A stretch of DNA of 64,000 nt. Source: Pegea sp. RAD2-039. Lineage: Eukaryota; Chordata; Thaliacea; Salpida; Salpidae. The translations under genes were made by a program, and so were the position numbers. Shown one piece after another: positions 32,075 through 46,203 of this stretch. Position 1 is the stretch's first letter; the number at the start of each line of letters is the position of its first letter. Where the stretch lies: assembly GCA_034620365.1 (NCBI GenBank), contig JAQGEQ010000192.1, forward strand, positions 3,529,001 to 3,593,000. The letters are read 5' to 3'. The notes under the pieces are model-generated. The model did no database searches. It was not told the origin of the DNA and saw only the letters and a list, made by a program, of their open reading frames with translations.

Positions 32075-35000
32075 GTTAGCATCGTCAACTCGATCAATCA
32101 TTGACCACTAGAATTATCGTTGGGTTGTTGTTGTTGTTTTGATCATTTTATCAACAATTCTTCGTTCTTTTATCAGTAAATAGAATTGTTGATGTCACTG
32201 AGTGGCTTGTTATGGAACTGTTGCTGCAACTTTGGTGGTAAGGCTCCAGCGAGTCTGATGTGAAAGTAGTTACAACGAAAAGTAAGTTCGAAACCGCAAA
32301 GTTGAAGCTGCACAGATCATAACTTATCAATTGTAACTTCAAAAAACTTATTTTCTTCATACATACCGTTGATTTCACCGTGATTTTAACCTTTTAAATA
32401 TTTTTTGATGTAACTATTTGATGTTCTAAGTTTAGTTCTGTGTAAACAATTGAATATTTTTAGTTTGGTATTTTTGAAACTTTTTTTTTGCGTCTACAGC
32501 TTCTTATTGCTAATGACGATGAGAAGAAAATGGAGTCCGATATTTTTTGTGGAAAGTTTGATTGGAATATCAACTTAAAGCTCTGTAAAGATCAATTCTA
32601 GTTGAAGAATTTACTTTCTGCATGTAAAGGTCAGTTATCTCTTGAAAATTTCTTTTATTATCAACGATAACATTTTAGAAGTTTTTAAATCTACTTTTAT
32701 CGAAGAAAAAATATTTTAAATGTACTCAACTTACCTTACGCAGGAACTCATGTAAACAACATTACTTTGAAACTTTTAATAATCGCATCCAGTTTATGTA
32801 TTAGACGAAAAGTCACCAAACAAACTAACATTTATCACTATAGACACACCTATGCATGTAAAAATTAGAATGATTTATAAATAGGTGACCACCAAGCACT
32901 GACGGCTTGTCTATGTAACAACATAGAGAAGACTTAATTTTGTAGTCAGTTTCCGGTGTATATTACAACTTCAGTTTTAGTTTTACCATTTATAAGAACC
33001 ATTTTATTAGTATCAATGTGACACTTTCCAAAGATAATTTAGTCGAAGTTTTTTTTGCTGTGTATGACTATAACATTAGATGTTTATGCAATTACAAAAT
33101 GCTGAGACTTACACGATTAACATATATTTTATACACAAAACATAAAAATGCTCGAGCAAGGATTGTATATTTTTAGCTAGAGTTTTTTTGGTTTGTTTGA
33201 CTCTTCTAAAAATATTTAGATTTTTTATACTGCTAGAAGCACGCTAAAACTTAAATTTAAAAACTTTTGATAATTTGATTTTGCTTGTATCTTTAAACTT
33301 ATTAAAAAGCCCTGCTGAGGAATATTTTTATGGATTTGTGAAATGTAAATTAATTTGTTCCAATTACTGGATGATAATCTTTTTGGCTGAGTCTAAGTTT
33401 TTGTTGCATACAAACTTTTTTTTTTAAATTTAAAGCTCTATTTTCAAGTTGCAGATTGATCTCAAACTTTTGTAAATAAATCTTCTAAAAACTCCTGGGT
33501 TTATATCATTACTGTATTTCATAAGCGTTTATCAGGTAAATTATTTTCATTATACATCAGTATGATTTTATGATTTTAAAAAGAGTAGAAAAACATTATA
33601 CATGTCACCTGACGATAATAGTTGTTATAAAGCAAAACATATATCTGAAAATTACTAGCATCGTGTTATGTCATTCATCTCCGCCTAGCTAGGTTCATCG
33701 TACAATTTATTTAAATTTTCTTAATATTTTCAGTGTTTTAACTAAATGTATGCTAACAATAGATAAAAAATCCTTATTTAAACAAAAATAGAGGATCAAG
33801 TTAGATAACATCTAAAAACGCTAAAAAGATTCAAATTGAAGAAAATCTTTTTGAACTTTGCTTGCATAAAAATAAAATTAAAACAAGTTAGGTGTAGAAC
33901 TTTCAGCAAAACCAAACCTCGACTCACAGAAAAACTGTAAACATATATAGTTCCGTACAACAGTTTTATAAATTACTCCTTAGTTATAAAGACTCGTGAT
34001 TCTATAAAGTAGTGCACACAATTACTGAATCGATTAAAGCATTTAATTCTTAAAAATATTAAATGCAAAAACCTGCATCTTAAATATTAATATTAAAAGC
34101 ATCATTTAAAGAAAATCTTATTGTCGTTAAAAGCTTTTGAGCATATTGTGATTACAAAAGTTGAACTGGTATTATTAAGGCTTAAGTGAAAATTCCTTTT
34201 TGTTTTTAGTTAAATAGAGTTAAATTTCATCACATACAGATGACTTCTATGTAATAATCGTATTATTCCACGATGTTGTTAGTTTTAGAGAAACATCAAA
34301 ACTTAATAAGATTAATTCTTAAGCTTTCATTGATTTTTCACTAATTTTAAACTTATGAGGAAATATTTTTGTCTTTGAACTATTTTAAGTTACAATTTGT
34401 TAACAATTTTGAGTTAATAAATTAGCTCGATTCTTAGATTTTGTGCAAATTCTATAACTGAATAATTACTTGTTTTTGTACAAAAAATTGTTTTTTATAC
34501 TACAAAAATGAAGCGACTAGATGTAAATTGTTTGACTGTGAAGTAAAACAGAAAGTAAAAAGTTCTATAGTTTTTGGAAACAAAGTAATGTAAAAGCATT
34601 CAGTAACTAATAAGTTAAGAACAAACTTGCTAAGATTCTTACAAAAGTCCTTATAAATGTAACTACAGTATTTGATAAACGATACATGTAAAAATGTGAT
34701 AGTTTTGCTATAATCAGAATGAATAAATTATTGTTAATAACCTTCATAACCCATTTCATAAAACTTGGCAAGTTACTCATTTACTTTTTAAAGCTTAAAG
34801 AAAAATATTAAAAGTTCATTTTTTTTAAATTTTATAAAAATTTTAGATTTACACCTAAATTAAATTCTTATAGTTTATTCAATTTCAGTTATGAGTTAAT
34901 TAATACAATTTCTTATAATCTGCAAATCGAAAATTCAATTCATCAGCTAATTACAAAAAATCATAAATGGTAAATTTTCTATATTTTTTAAAGTTACTGA

Positions 35001-36019
35001 AGTTTCAAGAAAACATTTCTTTAGATGAATTCAACTTTTTTAATCCGATAACTATTTTGCAGATAAAAGAATAATCAGTAAGTTTTTAAAATAAAAAGAC
35101 TTTAATTAAACAATTTGTCACATTCAATATTCTAACAACATTTAATAAGAAACAGAAGTGTTTAATTGTTCAAGCTAACACCATGATTTTGAGATTTTAC
35201 CTGTAGTAAACACTTTTTAAAAATCATATTTTATATTTGAACCTGGAACAGGTCATGTTAAATATTTATGTTCTAATTTTGGAAAATTAAAGCTTTCTGA
35301 GATAAACATAAACGATATTATAGCCCTAAAATGTCATCTTTACTCTATAAATTATTTGATCAAGTTTAATTAAAGGTGTTTTGTGATGAATAAATTATTC
35401 AAAAGTGCTTTAAATATTGAAATTATTCCGAGAAAAAAAGGTTTTATAAATGATTTGATGTGTCATCGCTTGTTTGTCATAAGAAAGCTTAAACCTAAAT
35501 GGACTTGAAAATAACTTTTTTTTGCCTTATAACGATTTTATTAATGATTAAAATTATTAAAAGTAAACCCATAAGTAAAAATAGTTTCAAAACTAATTTT
35601 TAAAAGCTTTCTTGTTTGTATAGGTGTTTTACTTATGCTTCAAAAGTCTTTGTATTTAGTCTCTTGACAGGCATCTTATAGATTTTTATCAAGCACGTCA
35701 GCTTGAAATTTGTTTGAAGTGACCACAATAAAGTAAAACTTTTTACACTCAAGAAGATTATTAGAAAATAAAATAAAAATAACTCTGAATTTATATAATT
35801 TAATGAATTATACGGTTCTTAAAGTCCAAAACATCATTAAAAGATAAAAGAAGTATACAACAAATTCCATTTAAAGAATTGTTCTTATTTCAAACGTTCT
35901 TAGGTTAATAGAAACAAGCAAATGTTTTTCTAACCATTTGTAATTTCTTTGTCAACTTCACTTCCCTTCACTGATTTTAATTCATTCTCATTCTTAACAT
36001 GAGGCATATTAACGCCAAT
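32075..36019. other. AT-rich sequence, no gene recognised
   Basis: Only short, low-complexity frames on both strands. No RNA gene or structured repeat was seen. Confidence 0.6.
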
Positions 36020-36348
36020 TCAGTATTGGTCCTTTTGCTGTACAAGTAGTGTATGCTCGTTTGTGTTATCACCACAAAGTGCTCCTTTGCTTACGTTTGC
36101 TTGTAAACGAGTGCCCTTATGTTGAGCATAGGTTTTTGCTAGTGCATCCTTCCGAAGCACATAAGCTTTGTTGTCGTTGCACAAACAAGTTCATTGTCAG
36201 CAATCATAGTACCCCTAAGTTTTTTTCACACATTTTAAGAGGGCTTTAAATGTCGCTTGCTTTTTTTCACTACCAACATGCTTTGGGGATTAGTGAGGTC
36301 CTCATTATCATCTTTAAAGTTGACAAATGCGGGCACATTTACAGCCAT
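36020..36348 (-). pseudogene. Frameshifted ORF remnant on the minus strand
   Basis: Three consecutive open pieces lie on the minus strand in different frames. The first starts at an ATG (36348-36235, 37 residues, MAVNVPAFVNFKDDNEDLTN...). The second is a short middle piece reading KALLKCVKKT and then GTMIADNELVC after a stop. The third is a 56-residue piece (36190-36020) with NDNKAYVLRKDALAKTYAQH and ending in a stop. Together they look like one about 120-residue reading frame broken by at least two shifts and a stop, as in a decayed gene, retrocopy or transposon fragment. The pieces are too close for introns. No family recognised. Confidence 0.3.
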
Positions 36349-39330
36349 GTTTCATCAAGTGAATGATTTGAAGGATTTACTGGTTGTTATGCAAGCCTAG
36401 TGTGCTATAAGTGCGGTTAAAAAATCTTTTTCTCACCATTCAAATCAATCGTTATTGACAGAAATTAAACTAAGTGTTTTCAAAAGAGCTTCATTGCGTT
36501 TTAAGTTGTGATCTTTTATATTATGCTTGCAATTTATCACCAATTATTTTATTTGATTACAATTATGATCATATACTAAACTTAATTTTAGTATTAGCAA
36601 ATTACAGCTACTTGTGTGTTTAATAGACGATAATTTTATTCTATCATCTTCACATTTATACCAAAGAGCCTAATAGTAAGATTCATACATAGATACAAAT
36701 ATAAACATGATTACTGAGAATGGTTTTGCATCATTTTGATTATTGTATTTGCTTTTTGCGAGATATAGAAGTTTAAAGAAATTAAAATTTTTCTTTTCTT
36801 TTAAAAGTATTTTTGTTCACCAATTTCTTCTGTTATCAATTTTGTAAGTAGAAAAGTGAAAAAGTGTGATTAGGTGTAAATAGCAGTATTAAAAGTTTAA
36901 ACCAGTTATTTGATGATTGTTCAGCTTAAGGTCTTTTCCAACCTATTCTAATCTATGATGGTATTGTATCATATTTACACAAACATATGAAAAGTAATTT
37001 GTATATTAATACTAAAATATGGTTTTAAACTTACCAGTGCTTATATATTTTCAACTAAGCTGCTTTGTAAGATTTTGTAATATAAAAATCCTATTATATT
37101 TCATGTTTTGTAAATCTTAATAGTTTGAAAGCTTCTATACCCAGCTTTGCCGATACAACAAAAATAAAATGGCTCTAAAAGAAATCGCTTGGAGATTACT
37201 TTTTCCATTCAACAAAACTAGTATTCTTTAAGCCATATATTATATTAATATATTTAAGCCATATATTAACCTTTAAAGGAAAAAATGGTAATATTTCTTA
37301 AATAAAACAAACAGAATATAGCTAAGTACATATTACATTGTTTTTATGCTTGCAAGTATATCTTAAATTATTTAAATATAATGTAGTAAAAAATAAGATA
37401 GATGAATAACTTGAAAAAAGAGTTTAATTTTAATTTTATAAATAATTTCACGATACTTATCAACATAAATTTTACAGATTGTTCTATAATCAATTCTTCA
37501 GTTTTTTCTGTTGTTTTATTAAGTAAATATTTATAAAAAAAATCATTGGCAGAAGAAGTCAATTTTTTATGAACAAGCATAAAATACGTTGAAATCGTGT
37601 TACTATTGTTAAGTGAAAAAAATTTAAAGCTAAAAAGCAAAAGATGAAAATTATGAAAAGAAGTTTTGACAGAAAATTTTGTCAGATTTGATAGTAATAA
37701 AACCATTGACATATTTTTCGGATAGAAATTAAAAAGTGACTTATTATCTTTAAACATATAGTTTAAGCAATAATGGTGTTTCTGATAATTCTTATTAGAT
37801 AGAATTATTTTATATTAAATATACACACAGTTTTTGTATACATACTAACTGTATACAGTAAAATGTTCTGCCTATACTATGAATAAAGTATTACAACTTT
37901 TAATTACATTGAGAAAAACACAATCCAAAGTAGTTTATGGAAATGAAATCAACTTTTTTAAACAGTAAACATAATTTAATTTTATATGAATAAATATTTG
38001 TGAAGCAGTTTATTTTAAAGCTTGGATTTTATATTAAAGTTTTTTTTCTTGTGTCACTCATAATGAATCAAGCATCAGACGTTTTAGTTGTTTGTAAAAC
38101 TCCATGAAGTATTTTTGCTTCTTAAAACTTACGGAGCAACGTAGAGACACAATAAAGAAGGAGCTGGCTGGTTTCATTCATCATAACGTCAAGCATTATA
38201 GCAATGAATTGAAACTTTGCTGAGAAAACTTCAAACTAAATTTAGTTATGATGAAAAATTTACAAAAACTGGAATGAAATGCAGTGTTTATGAAAATTTA
38301 AATATAAAAACATTCAATTAAAAGTTCATTTAAAATAAAATGTTAAAATGGAAGTACTGTTGTGCTAATATTGTTTACCTTTTTAATAAAATAACTTAAA
38401 AGTATATAAAAACAATCCTTTGGAAAACGTTTGAAGTTTAGGATGACATTTCAATTTGATTTAGCATCTAAAAAGCATCAGATGATTTTTTAAGCCTAGT
38501 ACCATGTACAAAAACGATTATTCTGCTATAATGCAAGCCTACTGATGGCATTCAGCGTAAATTCAAACTTAGTGAAAAGTCAAGCTTCGTCTACTTACTT
38601 TTAATCGATTAATTAACTTACGTTTGTATAAGCACTTTGTATAAAGCTTTTTATCTAAGAAACTATTTCACCAAATCTAAACGATTAACTTGGATCAAAC
38701 GCTTTACCTTGACAAATATTAACAGAAATCGGCTCATACTTTGATTTATCACTAATCTCAATTTTGAATATTATTAAATCAAATTTTAATTGATCAAAGC
38801 AACTTTTAGAGATATTGCAAAATTTGTTTCTGATAACCATTCTATTTTCAGAACCCAATACCTAAACACTTGTAAACAAGAGACTGAACATAAACATCTA
38901 GTTACATTTGTCTGAGTCATTAAAAGTGTTTTTGGTTTAGTGCTTAAGCACAGAATTGTCTTTCCGGTAATTCACCATGACAAATAACCTTTACTTGATT
39001 TAATAAGTCTTAAAGTATTTATAAACGAAAATTTTTTACCATCTGTATATCTAAACATTGACTTTTTTCTGAGATGATAAGCTTTGTTTACATGAGAAAT
39101 AAAATGGTATTTTTGTTACTAATCCGACTAAATTATTGATCAAAATCAAGATTTCTGCTTCACGATATATATAGTGCTAAGATAGAAAAACATCCACCTA
39201 TCATTTGCAAAGTAATTGATGGATCATGTCAGGCGTTGACAGACCAGTTGTATAAAGCAGTTTAAAAAACAACAGAATAAAAGTTTGGTAAATAGCAGTG
39301 AAAGTAAACAAGTGCAATTAGCAGAAATAA
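36349..39330. other. AT-rich sequence with one short direct repeat
   Basis: The 129-codon minus-strand frame at 37368-37757 is Asn/Phe/Lys/Ser-rich, typical of chance frames in T-rich DNA, and I do not call it a gene. See the direct repeat at 37227-37268. Confidence 0.55.
37227..37268. repeat. 16-bp direct repeat, 10-nt spacer
   Basis: TTTAAGCCATATATTA occurs at 37227-37242 and again at 37253-37268. The spacer TATTAATATA is itself part of an AT palindrome. Probably a local duplication. Confidence 0.7.
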
Positions 39331-39462
39331 ATGAGTTACTTAATAAGAATTCTAATTTGCAAACAGGCTTTGAGCAGAAGAAATAACAATGGACTCAGTG
39401 CTGGTTGGAATCGACAAACTAAACGACTTTGTGGAGACAAAGCCTTGTTACTGAATGATGAA
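39331..39462 (+). CDS. Candidate first coding exon, unidentified
   Basis: ATG at 39331 directly follows an in-frame TAA and opens 44 codons (MSYLIRILICKQALSRRNNN, then GLSAGWNRQTKRLCGDKALL, then LNDE), stopping exactly at a consensus donor GAA|GTGAGT (phase 0). The N-terminus is basic, Leu/Ile-containing and lacks acidic residues until near residue 36, as in mitochondrial targeting sequences; that reading is an inference. Downstream, 39460-39720 is also GC-richer. A phase-0 exon at 52859 would be compatible but is 13 kb away. Below the usual ORF size cut-off. Confidence 0.33.
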
Positions 39463-42400
39463 GTGAGTAGCTTCTGAAATGTCGAAGTTAGTTACGTGAA
39501 AAGCGAAGAAAAAAGGAGATAGTTTTGCTTCTCGCTCGAGGCTAACGATGAAGTCGAAAGCCGGCTCAGTCGTGATTATCCGACGGTCAAGAAAGGTTCT
39601 AGACTTTATAGAGGTCCACAAAACGCATTAGATAAGCCTAGAACAGAAGGAAGCTTGCAATATATGTACTTGTGTGTTGACTAAGAGTTTTATGGCGATA
39701 AGACCTTTAAATACCCAGATATTTTTTTATTCCCTCTGTATTTTGAAAGGATTTTGTAGGATTGAGATTATACTAACTTGGTAAGTTTGAAATTGTTTCT
39801 TTTTTAGCTTAATTTTTAAAGTATTTTGCTTTGTTTATGGTACACTAAATTTTGTCAACAACTTCTTAGCGTGCAAAAATTTTCATGATTTCAATTAAAG
39901 TTAGAATTTATAGTTGTATTTCAAATTTTTCTATTGTGGTTTGACTTGTTAACTATTAAAATTTTTAGTGAATATTTACTGCATAAAAATATTAAACTAA
40001 ACATAATTTAAACAGATTTTACTAGCAAATATTAAACGTGTGTACGGTAAATTTGCACTGATTAAATTTTTAACAACTTTGTGCAGAAATATTTCAATTA
40101 GATTTAGCCAAAGTAGCTCAAGGAGATATTTGCAATTTTTAATTTTTTTAATATACTTTCAATAAATTATAAATTAAAATTCAATTCAATTAGTTGAATA
40201 AATTAATAAAGGTTTAGTTTTTACTTGGATTTACAAACTTAAGACACTAAAATTTTCTTTTAAAATTTGTAAATCGCCCCGAAGTTTATTTTGAATGTTA
40301 AACAAGAAAAGAAAATGGCGAAACCCTCGTTAAAATATTGTAGCTTAGTTGACGATTTTAGTCGGAGAGAATTGATTATTTTTTGATGTTTATTGATCTA
40401 TATGAAAATTAATTTAATGAATTAGTCACATGCCTAATAATATTCTATATAATTGATAAAATCAATGAATATTTCAAAGTATAAAAGTGTTCATTTTAAT
40501 AAAGTCCAAAAATTAGATTTATGTTAAGTTGAAAGTTTTCTCGCAACAATTTTAATTGAATCTTAGCAACCACAGATAATTCTCGGATGAGGAGATTAAT
40601 GATTATTGCAAAGACTAATAGCATTAAAATAGCCACAAAGTTTCGCTATTTGTATAATTCTTAATGTTGTTTCAGTATCAACTTTATTTAATGAATAATA
40701 AAGATATTTATTTCGTTTTTCTGTAAACATTTGATAGCACGAAAGTTAATTTCCAATTACGGTATTTTTCAAGTGAAAAACTTGTATATTAGTTGCTTTA
40801 AATAAAAACAAGTTCTAATTTCCAGTTACTAAAAGCAAATAAAATAATTTGGTAAATCACGAAAAGGAACGTTTTATCTGCTGCTTTAATTATTCAAATA
40901 GAATTTGAATGTGACTAGTTATCGGCAAACATTGCAAATAGTTTTCTGTTAGTAGTACTTGATTTATCCTTGGCCTTTACAAAACTAAACTGATTTTATT
41001 TTCTGTTTATTCTATCAGATTTAAACTCATTTCATGTTAAATAAATCTTTTAGTTGATGGCTTAGTATTACACGAAAAACTGTGGAGTTTTTTGAACTTC
41101 GTTGTTTATATGAAAGTCGCTGATTACCAAAGACTATCTCCACCAAGTACTTAAAGTAGAACAGCAGAGTAAAAAAAAACAGTTTTAATCTTAAAATTGC
41201 TACACTGTTTTCACTCGATATTTCAAGCGACTTGATGGTTTCAAACCAAGGTCATCTACATGTCGACATCTATTATATATTTTCTATTTTGCAGTTGCTT
41301 CCGTTAAGATACAATTTGCTACAAGTTGAATTGAGTGAAATGAATATCGGAAATTGAAGAACAAATTTAAGGTATTGAATTGTTTACTTTATCAAACCAA
41401 TCAATCTCACAAAAACACATCTAAGTTATTTCTAAAATTTCAAGCTGAATAACGTTCCTTATTTTTAAAGCTAAATTTCAGTCAAATATTTTATAAGAAA
41501 TTTGCGTCTGTAAATCGTGTAGTCCAGTAGTAGTTAGCAGCGATTGATATGGTCACCAACCACTTAATTCTATATATTTTTTTGATTTTAGGTAATTATG
41601 CTATATATGCTTTAAATTGTTAAAATCATGAGATTAACGTGTAAAAATATTAATTTAACAAAATATTCTTACATCAGAAAGTTATGAATCCAATACCCGT
41701 TATTAAAATTAATACTTTTTATAGAATAATCAAATAATCTATTTGAATTACAAATCATAAATTCAATTAACATCTCCACTAAGTTAAAAGAGAATTTATT
41801 ATTACTACCGCGGCTTGATCTTATTTATTTTAAATGTTGACATTATTAGTAATATTTAATATTCTACTAATAAAACCATACTTTTTTCAAATATATTATC
41901 AAACTTACCAAAATAGTTTTTAATCAAAAACTTTTTACTTCAATTTGTAAATAGTACTTTAATGCTAATAGCTTCGAAAAGCAGTTTTATTGATTTGTTT
42001 AAATGTTGAAGCTTGATATTTAAATATGGATTTTAAAATCAGTAAAAAACGTTTTTCAATCATTTTTGTTCATCTTCAAAAATTTTTGTAAAAATACTTG
42101 TTATCAAAGCATAATTTAGTTTTATGCTTTTTTTACGTGCTAAACGATTTTTTAAATTTTCCTAGCACGTTCACTTTCTACTTATTAGTATAAGACTACA
42201 CATCTAAGGCATTTTACAAAATTTGAAACAGTTTCTCATTAAAAACTTGTTACAAAAAAGCTAAATAAATGTGGTTAACTAAACAATAAAAATATAGACC
42301 AAAATTTAATTAATTTTTGGAAATTAACTTTCTTTAGTGGAATTTCAAAGTCATGAGAAAACAGACTTTTTATTTAATAATATTTTCTCAGTAGAACTGG

Positions 42401-45400
42401 TTGAAGAGCTCATAGCAAATTTAAAATCGCATTTATATAAAATAACTTTCATTTTTTGTAATAAATTTTTGTTTATTTCTTTGAAGTTTTCAGTTTGTAG
42501 ATTTTATTTCATAAATAATTTAGGTTAAACAAAGAATTCTTATTTTATATTAAACTAGAGTTTTGTAGTATTTAAGGTATTGTGTATTTTTAATATTTAG
42601 TTAAAAACTGACATAAATTGTTTTACAGACTTTATAAGAAGTCCTAATATTTTTATCATGATCTTTTACGTGAATCTTAAGTCTGATCAGATGATCAGAA
42701 AACTAAAAGTAAAATATAAAGTAAAAATATTAACTGCAAGCCGATAAGAATATATTTAAAATACAGTTGGAATAATTAGTTTTATTAAATATCTAAATAG
42801 CATCGTTTTTGAAAATGAATTTATCTAACTTTGAACAAGTTTTCAACACTTACAGATCAATTTTCCTTATACTTTTGTAAAGTTAAAAAAGCTGTTTATT
42901 TTAGTTTTGTTACTATTTTCTATTAGTTCGTACAATCAGTTGAAACATATATCTATTTAAATTTATGTATAATACTAAAAAAAACAATTAAAAATGTCGA
43001 ATATCTGAAACATTTTTTAGTCATAAAAGAGATAATTAGTTTTAAAAATGTTAATCATATATTTTGTAAAAACAAAATTATAGAAATTGTTTAAATTGTC
43101 TAAATTGTAAAATAGGTGTACAATGAAGTGTTTAAAACCTCATTTTATTATTATATAATACTTTATGATCTAAAAAAATATTTTCCTATAATTTATAGAT
43201 TATAATACAAAAAATTAATATATAAAAAAACAATTACTGATATTAGCTAATTCTTATTTTTATCATAAAAAACCAGCAAAAAATTTAAATCTTCAACACA
43301 AATAGTCTAGCTTACTCTTTGACATTTAGAAAATATTCTTATCTTACTTTATTTTATAATTTGAAGATGCATCTTTCTTAATATTTATCATACAGTTTTC
43401 TCATTATGCTAAATATTAACTTCACTTCCTTTAAGTAAGATATTCCAGAAAAGTTTTCGGTGTAATCTCATTTTTATTGTAAATTGTTTCCTAAAGCAAA
43501 ATTTATATAAGCTGTTAAAAAATATCTCCTAACCCAAATCAACTTATTGCTTTTAAAGACATGATCTTTATTTATTATTTAATTACTTATAAAGTACAAA
43601 TTATTTATTTAAATTAGAAACTATATTATCATAATTTTAACCATAATATAAACCTCATTATAAAATTCTGTTATACATTTTAAGATTTTAAATATGCTAA
43701 TAGTTTTAAACATTAAACTGAACTACAAAATGTGCGCTGCTAAAAAAGGTTTGTCAATTTTGTGTTCCAAAATATAAATGATATCTTCCATATTTTAAGA
43801 ACCTTCATTATTGTACATTCTATATAAACAAATGTGACTATAAGAATAACTCTCATGCTTTCCAAATACTTATATAAAAATTGATATTATTTTAGTGGAC
43901 TGCTTTTTATTAGACTAGGTCAGCAAATTGTTTATTTTATTTTAAATTAAAATTGAAAAAAAAAGAGTTTGAATAAAGTTAACTAACTCAGTGAAATCTA
44001 AAAGCTATTTAGTCTTATGGGCGACAAAATCTTTGAGAGCAGTTCTAAAAGCAAACTATGAACTAGCTGCAAGAACTCTTATAAATGCTTAATTATTTTG
44101 TGATTAATGTAAAGATTGTTAATCTATAACGGTTAGATAAAAAATGTATTAAATAATTGATTCATTTTACAATTCTAAGCAGAGAATATGAATAATTTTT
44201 TCAACTGTGTTTTAAAACTAACAACAAGAGCAAATGATTTATCTTAAATATGAGGAATAGTATAAATTTGTATATTATTATTTATTTCTAAAATGCAAAT
44301 TTTTTTCGTTTTAAAACGTTTTTAATTTTAAAGATGTTTTTAATACTAGTTTTAAAATAATAATTTTTGTGAATATGAAGAAAATAAAAGCATTACAAAT
44401 TTGAAACAAAATAAGATAAGTATACTTTCTAAATGTTAAAGAGCAAGCTAGACTATTTCTGTTAGACAAAGATGATGTAATTTGTTATGTCAGAATTTCT
44501 TAATATTTTCTTGAATTTGTTATAGAGAAACGAAAAGTTTTAAGAAAAACGTAATCTAAGAAAATCTATTTAATGCATAAAATTTAAATTGTATTTGATA
44601 TTTTACTTAATATGCTATAAAAGTCAGGTTCAGTAAATATACTCTGAGATTAACTTCTATGTAAGCTATTTACTCCTAAAGTTTGTTTCATGATTGTTGA
44701 AATTCTCTTTTGAATGACATTAAATTCTTGTAGCAACAAAAGTACTTTCATAACGTTTTATTAAACGATAACAAAAGTTCTTGACATTTTTTAACATTTA
44801 AAGTAAATACAAATATACAAATTTTATACGACTTGAAGACTTGTTGTGTAGGCTGATAGTACTTTGAAAATTTCGAACAAAACTGAAACTGATAATGGAC
44901 AATGTTTAACTGTACCATTTTAATTGTTTGCTGGTCATCACAAGTTGGTTGCAAGTATTAAAGTCTAAATATTTTAAAAAGTATTAAATTACTTTATAAA
45001 GTACATAAACATATTCATGGTTTAGTGCTTAATCAAAGTTGATGAGGCTAGATGTTATAATTTATGATAAACTTTTCAATCTAAGATGTATTAGTACATA
45101 CTTTAATCTACCGCATTCAGCGTATTATTTGATTTGAACATAAATTTTGAAGTTAATTTATAATTTTAATATTTCATAAATTATTGCAATCAAAATACCA
45201 ATTCATTAACGATGCCACAAACTTTTAGATGCTGTTTTTAGCAAGTTTTTCACAGACACTTTGTTTGAGATAACTTAATTTGTAGGTTATGTTGGTTTTT
45301 AGTTGATTACAGCATCTTTGTTTATAACAAAATTATAAATGATCAAAAAACTATTTTAACTTCATTTTTGTCAGTTTTTTACGCATTTTATTAAACACTT

Positions 45401-45900
45401 AAAGTTAAACCAAACAACAAATACAACAAAAATCTGACCTAAGAATAAACAAATTGGTCGAGAATTTAATTTCCATTTTTGATTTTTTTCCTTGTTTGTA
45501 AAAACTTACGTGATTTATTTGGAGGCTCTCCAAATATTCTGTTAAATTCTGTTGCAAAAAGTCACTTTAAAATTACAATTTTTTACATTGCGAAATAGTA
45601 ACTAAAAATTGAAGCTAAATTTGTTATCATTATAATAAAGAAAGCCCTATTTTTGATGCTTTTAAACATTATAACTTTATCTGAAGTTGTTATCTTTATT
45701 TCTATTAAAGACTTTTGTATATGCGCACGATATGTTGACAACCACCCATCTTACCTACTTGCTGTTTTCCTTCTATTTAACATGTGTACACATCAGTTTA
45801 GAAGAACGAGTCATCTGCGTGAAATTAATCGCGTTATTTTACCGTCTTTCTGGCGTCTCCAATTCATATAAGTTTTACTTTACAGGAAAGCTTGAGTAGG
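39463..45900. other. AT-rich sequence, no gene recognised
   Basis: The first 250 nt are GC-richer (possibly the promoter-proximal part of an intron). 45650-45900 holds overlapping hydrophobic plus-strand frames (for example PSYLLAVFLLFNMCTHQFRR) without usable splice boundaries on the left. The rest is A/T-rich filler. Confidence 0.5.
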
Positions 45901-46203
45901 GAATGGCTATTGATGCCAAGTTTTTGCGTGAAAGTCGGAGACTGTGCTCCACGCACCTAAAAATTGGGTCTAACATAGTAAAATGGAGCTGAAGAAGTAG
46001 ACATAGTCGGTGACAATGTGGCGAAAATCGAACCATATTTCTTTGGCGATGGAGATGATTTGCTTTAATTTGGATCTGGTAGCTACAAATGAATGAAAAT
46101 TTTTTGTAAGGTTATGCCAACCGTAAATGTAGTTAACCGTTGAAATAAGAAACTCAAACAAACGAAAAGCTCTAATGAAGTACTTAGTAATTAAATTTAC
46201 CAA
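45870..46203 (-). CDS. Candidate exon pair, unidentified
   Basis: The minus strand is open from 46203 to 45970 (77 residues: IRAFRLFEFLISTVNYIYGW, then HNLTKNFHSFVATRSKLKQI, then ISIAKEIWFDFRHIVTDY...), with third-position C enrichment unlike the background. It may end at TAG (45970). Alternatively a 46-nt intron (GTCTAC at 46002 to CAATTTTTAG at 45957) joins in phase 0 to a second open piece (VRGAQSPTFTQKLGINSHSL...) that stops near 45870. An intron of this size fits the 54-57-nt introns of the EHBP1 gene. No start or family identified. Confidence 0.33.

Noticed and set aside
37368-37757. 129-codon minus-strand frame
   Set aside because: Low-complexity Phe/Leu/Lys/Asn/Ser content typical of AT-rich chance frames; no splice signals or domain.
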